From the NCBI GenBank assembly GCA_018820005.1, contig JAHJOS010000508.1, positions 1 through 6,001 on the forward strand: a stretch of DNA of 6,001 nt, in the 5' to 3' direction. The translations under genes were made by a program, and so were the position numbers. How positions within the stretch are numbered: position 1 is the first letter of the stretch; every line of letters begins with the position of its first letter. Source of the DNA: Alphaproteobacteria bacterium (GTDB lineage Bacteria > Pseudomonadota > Alphaproteobacteria > Rhizobiales > Devosiaceae). The notes under the pieces are model-generated. The model saw only the letters and a program-made list of their open reading frames with translations, was not told the origin of the DNA and searched no databases. Shown here piece by piece: positions 1 to 5,245 of the stretch.

Positions 1-1
1 C

Positions 2-478
2 ATCATCCCCTGCGCCTTCACGACGCTCGACTGGCTGCGGGTGGAAAGCTGCTTGTTGTTCTTCCCCTACGACAACTCGGAGAAATACCCTTTCGCCGAC
101 CAGCCGGCCGGTGACACGCTCTGGGAGCTGGGCCTGGATTTTACCGTGTCTCCGACCAAGGGCGAATTCCGCGGTGGCACCGAGCACGCGCGACTAAAGG
201 GGCGCGAGCGCTTCAAGATCTTCGGCGTGCTGCTCGAAGGTGAGCGGCCGGCGGCCGAGGGCGACACGCTGTGGGCCGAGGGGCGACAGGTTGGGGTGAT
301 CACCTGTGCCATGTATTCGAAGTTGAGCAACAGGTCCATGGGCATTGCCCGGCTGGAGGTGCCCTACGCGGAACAGGGCGTCGCACTCGAGGTGCGCGGC
401 AGCCTGACGGCTCAGGCCATTGCCCATACCATGCCGTTCGACGATCCGGAAAAGAACAAGCGCACCGCCAAGGGTTGA
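2..478 (+). CDS. GcvT-family aminomethyltransferase-like protein, C-terminal part (5' end outside the window)
   Basis: The frame is open from base 2 to a TGA at 476-478, giving 158 codons; the start lies upstream, so this is roughly the last 40% of a protein of usual GcvT length (about 370-400 aa). The visible part is the C-terminal GcvT region: a TLDWLRVES segment like the 'LRxE' element of the folate-binding domain, then GLDFTVSPTKGEF with K/R-rich ERFKIFGVLLEGE, and the closing beta-barrel with QVGVITCAMYSKLSNRSMGIARL. Proteins of this family bind tetrahydrofolate and accept one-carbon units from amines in the cytoplasm. With tmm and tdm nearby, the best guess is the GcvT-like partner of dimethylamine monooxygenase (DmmD-like), which would collect formaldehyde released from dimethylamine. 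That is an inference from context; a glycine-cleavage T protein or another demethylase such as a DmdA- or sarcosine-related enzyme is not excluded. It ends its transcription unit, with a terminator 24 nt after the stop. Confidence 0.85.
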   Translation: MIPCAFTTLDWLRVESCLLFFPYDNSEKYPFADQPAGDTLWELGLDFTVSPTKGEFRGGTEHARLKGRERFKIFGVLLEGERPAAEGDTLWAEGRQVGVITCAMYSKLSNRSMGIARLEVPYAEQGVALEVRGSLTAQAIAHTMPFDDPEKNKRTAKG

Positions 479-501
479 GGATGCCCAACCGTTCCAGTAA
501 A

Positions 502-530
502 GGGCGCGCAGTGATGCGCGCCCGTTTTAA
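502..530 (+). terminator. Intrinsic terminator after the GcvT-like gene
   Basis: A perfect 8-bp stem GGGCGCGC / GCGCGCCC (502-509 and 516-523) with the 6-nt loop AGTGAT is followed by GTTTTAA. It starts 24 nt after the stop of the upstream gene, as expected of a Rho-independent terminator. It lies 28 nt before the SMR gene start, so that gene is either transcribed by read-through or from a promoter I cannot identify. A further inverted pair, GGATGC at 479-484 and GCATCC at 532-537, flanks the hairpin. Confidence 0.85.
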
Positions 531-558
531 TGCATCCCAGAAAAACCGGAGCTGACGG

Positions 559-891
559 ATGATGAACGCCTTTAATGGTGGCTGGGGGCTCTTGATCCTC
601 GCCGGCCTCAGCGAGATCTGCTACGCCGCGGTGATTCCGCGCACCGACGGTTTTACCCGGCTCTGGCCGACGTTGTATTGCGTCTTCTTTATCAGCCTTA
701 GCCTTTGGCTTCTGTCGATGGCGGCGCGCTCGCTCCCCATCGGAACGGCTTACGCGGTATGGGTCGGCATGGGCGCAGTAGGCACCGTCATCTGGGGTAT
801 CGCCTTTTTCGGCGAACCGGCCAACACCGCCCGAATAACCTGCCTGGGGCTGATTGTCGTTGGGGTGGTGGGGCTAAAGGTGGCCGAGTGA
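559..891 (+). CDS. SMR-family small multidrug/guanidinium-type transporter (SugE/Gdx-like)
   Basis: A 110-aa protein with four hydrophobic segments (about residues 8-26, 36-54, 60-83 and 91-108), the size and topology of small multidrug resistance proteins, which work in the inner membrane as antiparallel dimers driven by proton exchange. The essential membrane glutamate is E19 in AGLSEI. GTAYAVW (62-68) is typical of the SugE/Gdx branch. Mapped onto Gdx, S48, Y65 and W68 match the substrate-site S42, Y59 and W62, but the tryptophan three residues after the glutamate (W16) is tyrosine (Y22), and the usual lysine at the end of helix 1 is missing (VIPRTDGF). The cargo is therefore uncertain: guanidinium, a small quaternary ammonium or a methylated amine are all possible. 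GGAG at 548-551 lies 7 nt before the ATG at 559 and 10 nt before the ATG at 562; the first is slightly favoured and the second would give 109 aa. Confidence 0.88.
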   Translation: MMNAFNGGWGLLILAGLSEICYAAVIPRTDGFTRLWPTLYCVFFISLSLWLLSMAARSLPIGTAYAVWVGMGAVGTVIWGIAFFGEPANTARITCLGLIVVGVVGLKVAE

Positions 892-966
892 ATCGGCCCT
901 GCGGAGCAGGTGTGTTTAGGTAGGAATGGCCCGGCTCTGCGCCCTGTAATGCCGAACTTGTTCGGC
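882..966. other. Small hairpins downstream of the SMR gene
   Basis: Three short inverted repeats follow one another. GGCCGA/TCGGCC (882-887, 893-898) spans the SMR stop codon, CCTGC/GCAGG (898-902, 906-910) has a 3-nt loop, and GCCGAAC/GTTCGGC (951-957, 960-966) overlaps the palindrome TTCGGCCGAA (961-970). No T-run follows any of them. They probably act as transcript-end or mRNA-protecting structures for the convergent genes; this is an inference from position. Confidence 0.45.
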
Positions 967-974
967 CGAAGAGC

Positions 975-1006
975 GGGAAAGGGCCGAATACATTCGGCCC
1001 TTTCCC
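975..1006. terminator. Long perfect hairpin between convergent genes, possible bidirectional transcript end
   Basis: A stem of 14-15 bp with no mismatch (arms 975-989 and 992-1006; arm GGGAAAGGGCCGAAT) closes on a tight loop. It begins 12 nt after the stop of the minus-strand 58-aa gene and 84 nt after the stop of the plus-strand SMR gene, so it can fold in both transcripts. Neither side has a U-tract, so it is a weak fit to the classic intrinsic terminator and could instead mark a 3' end protected from exonucleases or a Rho-dependent end. Confidence 0.6.
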
Positions 1007-1017
1007 CTCAAAGGCTA

Positions 1018-1194
1018 TCAGTGTTTGAGTTTCTTGGGCTGCGGGTCGGAGTAGCTGTGTTTCTCGTGGATCATGGTCGCCACCAGGGCGAACAGACTGA
1101 CGGCGGCTACGAAGAAGGTAATCACCATCAGGATGGCCGGTTTGTCGGCGAACGTGAACACCGCGCCGGCGCCTTCGAAGGTACTGATACTCAT
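1018..1194 (-). CDS. 58-aa single-pass membrane protein linked to the ammonium transporter (unknown function)
   Basis: I do not recognise this small protein. It starts at the ATG at 1194-1192 and ends at the TGA at 1020-1018. The start is supported by AGGAG exactly 7 nt upstream of the ATG; the longer open frame up to 1332 overlaps the end of amt and has no membrane-protein character there. The product has a short N-terminal part with two phenylalanines (STFEGAGAVFTF), one strongly hydrophobic stretch from about residue 20 to 42 (AILMVITFFVAAVSLFALVA), and a hydrophilic, Lys/His-rich tail (HEKHSYSDPQPKKLKH). Under the positive-inside rule the tail should be cytoplasmic and the N-terminus outside. 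It follows amt by 56 nt on the same strand with no terminator between, so it is probably cotranscribed. By analogy with small subunits such as KdpF or AcrZ it may stabilise or tune the transporter; that is speculation. Confidence 0.72.
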   Translation of the reverse strand: MSISTFEGAGAVFTFADKPAILMVITFFVAAVSLFALVATMIHEKHSYSDPQPKKLKH

Positions 1195-1217
1195 GGTATT
1201 GCTCCTGTATGGACGAG

Positions 1218-1240
1218 GGACGCGCTGGGGAGGCGCGTCC
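1218..1240 (-). other. Intercistronic hairpin between amt and the 58-aa gene
   Basis: A perfect 8-bp GC-rich stem (GGACGCGC / GCGCGTCC) with a 7-nt loop lies between the amt stop (1251) and the Shine-Dalgarno sequence of the 58-aa gene. There is no U-tract, so it is unlikely to terminate. It could protect the amt part of the transcript from 3' decay or set the ratio of the two products. Confidence 0.5.
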
Positions 1241-1250
1241 GGGGAGGCGA

Positions 1251-2618
1251 TCAGGCCGGTTTGGTTTCGACTACCAGGGTGGTCACTTCCGTACCGTTGA
1301 CCGTGCTGGCATGTCCGTACATGGCAGCCCATTCCGGGTATGCCTGGGCGGGTACTTCGGTGAGGTCCAGACCCCGTTCCTCGGCGTGCGCCGGGACGCG
1401 CAGCATGCCAATCTTCTTCAGCGCGTAAGAAATGGCGTAGCCGGGGATGAAGCCCAGCGCGCCCATCACCAGCGCGCCGATCAGCTGGCCGGTAAAGCTG
1501 ATCTCGGCCATGCCGTTGACGTTTGGGTAGCCGGACAGGAACACGCCGCTGATCAGCAGTCCGGCGAAGCCGCCAAAACCATGCACGGCGAAGGCGCCGA
1601 CCGCATCGTCCAGGCGGAACTTGAGCAGCAGGTTATTGACCAGCGGCGCGGCTGCGGCTACGCCCATGCCGATCAGGTAGGCCAAGCCGGGGTGGTACAA
1701 GTCAAGGCCCGGGGCGACGGAGATGATTCCGACCAAGCCGCCGGACATCATCCAGAACGGCTCTCGTGTGGTCAGATAGGCGCCGATCAGCCCGCCAGCA
1801 AAGCCCATCAGGGTGTTAAAGGCAAAGGCGGACAGGTTGGTCGGCTGGCCGTAGATGTTGATCCACTGCGCGCCGCTGTTGTAGATGATGCAGCCGCCCA
1901 AAAAGCCGAAGAATCCGACGATGATCAACATCAGGCCCACCACGCTCATCGGCATGCTGTGGCCAACGATCTGGTTGGCCGAGCCGTCTGGGTTAAAGCG
2001 GCCAATGCGCGCGCCGAGGTTGATCACAACGGCCAGGGCGAAGAAGCCGGCGACCTGGTGGACCACGCCCGCCGCGCCAACATCATGGTAGCCGAACTGC
2101 ACGGTCAGCCAGCCCTCAGGGTGCCAGCCCCAGGAGGCGGCGAGCAGCCAGAGTACCCCGCCAAGGGCGATGGTGAGGATGATGAAGGCGCTCATCCGTG
2201 CCCGTTCGATGATCGCACCGGAAAGGATCGAGCCGGTAGTGGCAGCGAACAGAGCGAAAGCGCCCCAGAAGATGCCGGTCGCATTGTCCTTGAGATTGGG
2301 CCCCATGGATTCGCTCCACGGCATCGCTGCCATCAAGGCATCCATGCGCGGTACCAAGCCATCCGGGAACGCGTTGTAGATGGCCCAGCCGCACAGAAAT
2401 ACGCTGGGAACGACAAAGCCGAACGCAAGGATGTTCTTGACGCCTGCCGCCAGCGCATTCTTCAGGCGCGAGGCGCCGATTTCGTAGGAAAGGAAACCGG
2501 CGTGGATCAAGATCATCAACGCCGTGCACCACCAATAGAAGATTTCCATGTTCAGCGTGTTGGTCATCTCTATCATCGTATGCAGTTGTTCGAGCGTGAG
2601 TGTTGTCTGCTCTTCCAT
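1251..2618 (-). CDS. amt: Amt-family ammonium transporter
   Basis: A 455-aa inner-membrane protein with about eleven hydrophobic segments and an outside N-terminus without a signal peptide. It conducts ammonium (and often methylammonium) into the cell. The twin pore histidines are present: H187 in GVVHQVAG and H346 in FAVHGFGG. D179 (YHDVG) matches the conserved aspartate of the recruitment site, and F121 and F239 match the two gate phenylalanines of E. coli AmtB (F107, F215). IHAGFLSYEIGASRLKN (38-54) and GYHDVGAAGVVH place it nearer the 'QAGF / FHDFAGSGVVH' Amt branch than E. coli AmtB. C243 replaces the serine of the outer binding site (S219), and the tail reads GLDLTEVPAQAYPE where many Amts have GLDxxxHGExAY. 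No glnK gene adjoins it. The ATG at 2618-2616 has GAGGG 7 nt upstream. A sigma-54 promoter about 100 nt upstream indicates nitrogen-controlled expression, and its place beside tmm and tdm fits salvage of ammonium released from methylamines. Confidence 0.95.
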   Translation of the reverse strand: MEEQTTLTLEQLHTMIEMTNTLNMEIFYWWCTALMILIHAGFLSYEIGASRLKNALAAGVKNILAFGFVVPSVFLCGWAIYNAFPDGLVPRMDALMAAMPWSESMGPNLKDNATGIFWGAFALFAATTGSILSGAIIERARMSAFIILTIALGGVLWLLAASWGWHPEGWLTVQFGYHDVGAAGVVHQVAGFFALAVVINLGARIGRFNPDGSANQIVGHSMPMSVVGLMLIIVGFFGFLGGCIIYNSGAQWINIYGQPTNLSAFAFNTLMGFAGGLIGAYLTTREPFWMMSGGLVGIISVAPGLDLYHPGLAYLIGMGVAAAAPLVNNLLLKFRLDDAVGAFAVHGFGGFAGLLISGVFLSGYPNVNGMAEISFTGQLIGALVMGALGFIPGYAISYALKKIGMLRVPAHAEERGLDLTEVPAQAYPEWAAMYGHASTVNGTEVTTLVVETKPA

Positions 2619-2625
2619 CGCTTAA

Positions 2626-2686
2626 CCCTCAAGGCATTGTTTGATTTGATGTGGTGGCAGAGAGGAGGGGCTGTCGGAATGACAGT
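2626..2686 (-). promoter_or_regulatory. amt mRNA leader with a small hairpin and a possible anti-Shine-Dalgarno pairing
   Basis: The predicted leader is about 100 nt long. It contains the inverted repeat CTGTC/GACAG (2672-2676, 2682-2686). It also carries a pyrimidine-rich stretch whose CCCTC (minus strand, 2670-2666) could pair with the GAGGG Shine-Dalgarno (minus strand, 2630-2626). Whether this pairing has any role cannot be seen from the sequence. Confidence 0.25.
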
Positions 2687-2725
2687 CGTCTTTTTTATCA
2701 TTGCTCACTAAAAGTTCGTGAGAGG

Positions 2726-2777
2726 AAAAAGCAAGCCTTGTGCCAGATCGCCTGATTGCGTCTGGCACAAGGCCTGC
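2726..2777 (-). terminator. Intrinsic terminator downstream of tmm-tdm, overlapping the amt promoter
   Basis: A 13-bp perfect inverted repeat (arms 2735-2747 and 2761-2773, GCCTTGTGCCAGA and its complement) extends outward past one A-C mismatch by three more pairs (2731-2733 with 2775-2777) and inward by CGC/GCG. On the minus strand the stem is followed at once by TTTTT (2730-2726). This is the form of a Rho-independent terminator, lying about 90 nt after the tdm stop. The same bases carry the sigma-54 promoter of amt. Confidence 0.7.
2730..2746 (-). promoter_or_regulatory. Sigma-54 (RpoN) promoter of amt
   Basis: On the minus strand the sequence CTGGCAC-AAGGC-TTGCT matches the -24/-12 consensus (YTGGCAC-N5-TTGCW) at every defined position, with GG (2744-2743) and GC (2732-2731) separated by exactly 10 nt. 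Transcription should start near 2719, about 100 nt before the amt ATG. Sigma-54 promoters commonly drive ammonium transporter and other nitrogen-assimilation genes together with an enhancer-binding activator such as NtrC, so the site fits its gene. Its overlap with the terminator repeat is discussed in the findings. Confidence 0.8.
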
Positions 2778-2798
2778 AGCCGGCGTTTACAGAGGCGC

Positions 2799-2837
2799 GG
2801 CGCCTGTTGTGCGCTTTTTGCGCACAACACTGGTGCC
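2799..2837. promoter_or_regulatory. Long dyad upstream of the amt promoter: candidate activator site and/or tdm 3'-end hairpin
   Basis: A perfect 10-bp inverted repeat TGTTGTGCGC / GCGCACAACA (2805-2814, 2820-2829) surrounds TTTTT. It is extended by GGCGCC/GGTGCC (2799-2804, 2832-2837; one G-T pair, 2-nt bulge). The centre at 2817 is about 98 nt upstream of the predicted amt start, the usual range for sigma-54 enhancer sites. The half-site TGCGC is close to but not the same as the NtrC half-site TGCAC. It lies 32 nt after the tdm stop, so a purely RNA-level role at the 3' end is the alternative. Confidence 0.5.
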
Positions 2838-2868
2838 TACTGCCTGAAGTTGGCTCGTCCTGCTGCTG

Positions 2869-5214
2869 TCATGCGCGCACCCGGCTTTTGTCGGGGTCAT
2901 AAGTGACCGTGCCGCTGGCAACCCGGGCGCCGATGCGTTTCTGTTGTCCGTCGAGCTTGCCCACTTCAAGCCGGGTACCAGCCGCGCAGCTGGCGATATC
3001 CAGCCGACACAACGCAATATTTCTGCCGAGCAGCGGCGAGCGGGTGGCGCTGGTGATCACCCCCACCTGGGCGCGACCGCTCCGCACGCAGTCGCCGTGC
3101 ATCGCCACTTCGTTACCTTCCAGCTCAAGCGCCACCAACCTTCGCTGCGGCTGGGCGCTGCGCCGCTCGAGGGCGGCGCGGCCGATGAAATCGTCCTGCT
3201 TGGTCTTCAGAGGCACAGTGAAGCCGATCCCCGCTTCGAAAGGATCGGTCTGATCGCAGAACTCATAGCCGGCGAAGACCAGCCCTGCCTCGATGCGCAG
3301 CATGTCCAACGCGTGTAAACCCAGCGGCACGAGCCCCATGGGCTCGCCGAGCTCCCAAAGCCGCTGCCAGAGCGGCAGGGCATCGTCCGGATGGCAGAAG
3401 ATTTCGTAACCCAACTCGCCGGTGTAACCGGTGCGCGAAACCATCAGGGGACAGCCGTTGTAGTCATCCAGGCGACCGTTGAGGAAGCGGAACCAGCCCA
3501 GCTCCGACAGCGCCGGCTGGGTCGCCGGAGTCCAGATCATCTGGCTCAGCAATTCGCGGCTTTTCGGCCCCTGCACGGCGATGTTGTGGATTTGCTCGCA
3601 TGCGGATTTCACCCACACCTTCATGCCGAGTTTTGCCGCCTGCTCGCGCAGCCAGACGCCGGCGTAGTCTTCGCCGCAGATCCAACGGAAGGCATCCGGG
3701 CCGAGGCGCAGCAAGGTGCCGTCATCGAGCATGCCGCCGTGCTCGTAGCACATCGCCGAGTAGACGACCTGGCCGACCGCCAGCTTGCGCACATCACGGG
3801 TCAGGCAGTAGTTGAGCAGCGCTTCGGCGTCCGGGCCGAGTACCTCGAATTTGCGCAGCGCGGAGAGGTCCATCACCGCCACCCGTTCGCGGCAGCCGTG
3901 GTACTCCTCGATGGCGCCGAAGCCGTTGAAGTGGGTGGGCGTCCACCAGCCGCGGTAGTCGATGAAGTTGCCGGTAAGGGCCGAGGTGCCGGGATGAAAG
4001 CCGCTTTCGCGGGTCAGCACCGGGTCGGCGTCGGGCGTCTTGCGAGTGGCCATGGCGATACTGAAGCGCTCCTTGTCGGAATACAGGCGGATCTGGATGT
4101 CGGTGGGTTGCCAGCCGTTGGCCGGATCAATGTCGTCCGGGCAGCTGCTGCTGGCGCAAATCAGATCGGTCTGGGCGCGCAGCAGCACATAGTCGCCGGG
4201 GCGGGACCAGGGCTCATCGATGGTCAATTGGTGGTGGGCGTCGATCGCGGTGTTGAAGAAGAAGTTGATTGCCGGCCAGCCGGGACGGCCACTGACGCCG
4301 TGATCGGCCAATGCACGGCTGATGTTGTCGCTGCAGTTGGCGTGGCCGAAGTAGCCCTGCGACTCGTAATAGCGCGCCGTGCAAGCCAGCGCAAAGGTGT
4401 CGTGGCGGCCCACGGTGTCTCGGACCACCTCCAGCATCGGCTGCATGTTGCGGTCGAAGAATCGACTGAACAGGCCGGGGCCGGGCCAGGCGCTGCCGTT
4501 GAGGGTGCGGGTGACGGTGGGGTCTAGGTCGATTTCGTGGCCGGCATCAAGGCCACGGCGGTCGAAGGCGACGAAATCAGAGCATTGGCGGCCGGCGACG
4601 TCGATCACCTGTATGTACTGGCCGGCAGCGACCGGGTAGGCGCGGGCGCTGCCCGGACGGATGGTGAATTCGTCGAGCAATTCGCCGAGCGGTTCGGGCA
4701 GCGCCGGACGCAGCAGGTGTCCTGGGTTGGCGCGGCGGATCGACACGCGCAATTCACTGGCGCGGCGCTGGCTGTCGACCGGGGTGGCGCCGCCAGGTGC
4801 GGCGACCAGCACCAGCAGGCGCTGGCCCGCAGTGAATTGCCTGGCGAAGCCTGCCGGTGTGCCTGGTGACCAGAGCTGCACCGCCGTCGGCAGTTGTCGA
4901 CAGTCGATGCCTTGGCGAGTCAGCGCCAGGCGTACCCTGGCGGCGGCGGCACCGCCGTCGCGGAGCAGGTCGGTGATGAATGTCGTACCCGGCGAGTCTT
5001 GCAGTTCCAGTGCGGCAAGACCATTGCTGCCATCGGCGGTGAAAGCGAGCAACTCCGCGAGTTGGTCGCCCTCGATATCGATTACTTGCAGCAGGTCGCC
5101 TGCCTCGAGCTCAATCAAGGTCAAGCCGCCAGGCGCGACGCGGTAACGTTCCTGGGCTGGGGCGCGGGCGTACAGCGCCGGCTCGCTGGGACGCGAGACG
5201 ATGGGAAGGTTCAT
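2869..5214 (-). CDS. tdm: Trimethylamine N-oxide demethylase (DUF1989 + GcvT fusion)
   Basis: A 781-aa cytoplasmic enzyme that cleaves TMAO to dimethylamine and formaldehyde, the latter captured on tetrahydrofolate. Numbered from the ATG at 5214, residues about 25-165 form a DUF1989-like domain (VAPGGLTLIELEAGDLLQVID), about 180-390 a second DUF1989 domain (IRPGSARAYPVAAGQYIQVID), and about 405-775 a GcvT folate domain with GGMLDDG (493-499), RTGYTGELGYEIF (594-606) and LRIEAGLVFAGYE. The second domain carries D213, C278, C294 and C358, whose spacing (65, 16, 64) equals that of the zinc ligands I recall for the Methylocella silvestris enzyme (D198, C263, C279, C343). The first domain lacks these cysteines. 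A GTG at 5223 in frame overlaps the Shine-Dalgarno sequence, so ATG 5214 is preferred. It follows tmm by 75 nt on the same strand, presumably in one transcript, giving the two consecutive steps TMA to TMAO to DMA. A urea-carboxylase-associated or dimethylglycine-type enzyme is unlikely given this architecture and neighbour. Confidence 0.93.
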   Translation of the reverse strand: MNLPIVSRPSEPALYARAPAQERYRVAPGGLTLIELEAGDLLQVIDIEGDQLAELLAFTADGSNGLAALELQDSPGTTFITDLLRDGGAAAARVRLALTRQGIDCRQLPTAVQLWSPGTPAGFARQFTAGQRLLVLVAAPGGATPVDSQRRASELRVSIRRANPGHLLRPALPEPLGELLDEFTIRPGSARAYPVAAGQYIQVIDVAGRQCSDFVAFDRRGLDAGHEIDLDPTVTRTLNGSAWPGPGLFSRFFDRNMQPMLEVVRDTVGRHDTFALACTARYYESQGYFGHANCSDNISRALADHGVSGRPGWPAINFFFNTAIDAHHQLTIDEPWSRPGDYVLLRAQTDLICASSSCPDDIDPANGWQPTDIQIRLYSDKERFSIAMATRKTPDADPVLTRESGFHPGTSALTGNFIDYRGWWTPTHFNGFGAIEEYHGCRERVAVMDLSALRKFEVLGPDAEALLNYCLTRDVRKLAVGQVVYSAMCYEHGGMLDDGTLLRLGPDAFRWICGEDYAGVWLREQAAKLGMKVWVKSACEQIHNIAVQGPKSRELLSQMIWTPATQPALSELGWFRFLNGRLDDYNGCPLMVSRTGYTGELGYEIFCHPDDALPLWQRLWELGEPMGLVPLGLHALDMLRIEAGLVFAGYEFCDQTDPFEAGIGFTVPLKTKQDDFIGRAALERRSAQPQRRLVALELEGNEVAMHGDCVRSGRAQVGVITSATRSPLLGRNIALCRLDIASCAAGTRLEVGKLDGQQKRIGARVASGTVTYDPDKSRVRA

Positions 5215-5222
5215 GGACGGCA

Positions 5223-5226
5223 CTCC
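5223..5226 (-). promoter_or_regulatory. Shine-Dalgarno sequence that fixes the tdm start
   Basis: GGAG on the minus strand (5226-5223) lies 8 nt before the ATG at 5214-5212. The alternative in-frame GTG (5223-5221) uses the last G of this site and so cannot be its start, which removes three residues (MPS) from the longest open frame. Confidence 0.75.
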
Positions 5227-5245
5227 GCTGGTTCGGATAAAAGGC

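Noticed and set aside
41..478. Complete small gene starting at the GTG at 41
   Set aside because: The same frame stays open to the left edge with family-like residues (PCAFTTLDWLR), so the real start is outside the window.
1195..1332. N-terminal extension of the 58-aa gene to 104 residues
   Set aside because: The extension overlaps the 3' end of amt, lacks a ribosome site, and the internal ATG at 1194 has AGGAG at ideal spacing.
2672..2699. Plus-strand terminator (CTGTC/GACAG followed by a T-run)
   Set aside because: The stem is only 5 bp, is separated from the T-run by several bases, and no plus-strand gene ends near it.
1209..2711. 500-codon open frame on the plus strand opposite amt
   Set aside because: Its translation is rich in H, Q, G, A and D without any fold-like pattern and mirrors the strongly recognised amt gene; GC-rich third positions often leave such antisense frames open.
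2805..2829. Canonical NtrC binding site
   Set aside because: The dyad has TGCGC half-sites 5 nt apart, whereas the NtrC consensus is TGCACY-N5-RGTGCA; kept only as an unnamed activator-site candidate.
3391..4527. 378-codon open frame on the plus strand opposite tdm
   Set aside because: It is the complement of conserved tdm codons, has no Shine-Dalgarno sequence and reads as low-complexity Ala/Gly/Val/His-rich protein.
5215..5223. GTG start of tdm three codons upstream
   Set aside because: The GTG overlaps the only good Shine-Dalgarno sequence (GGAG, 5226-5223), which is spaced 8 nt from the ATG at 5214.
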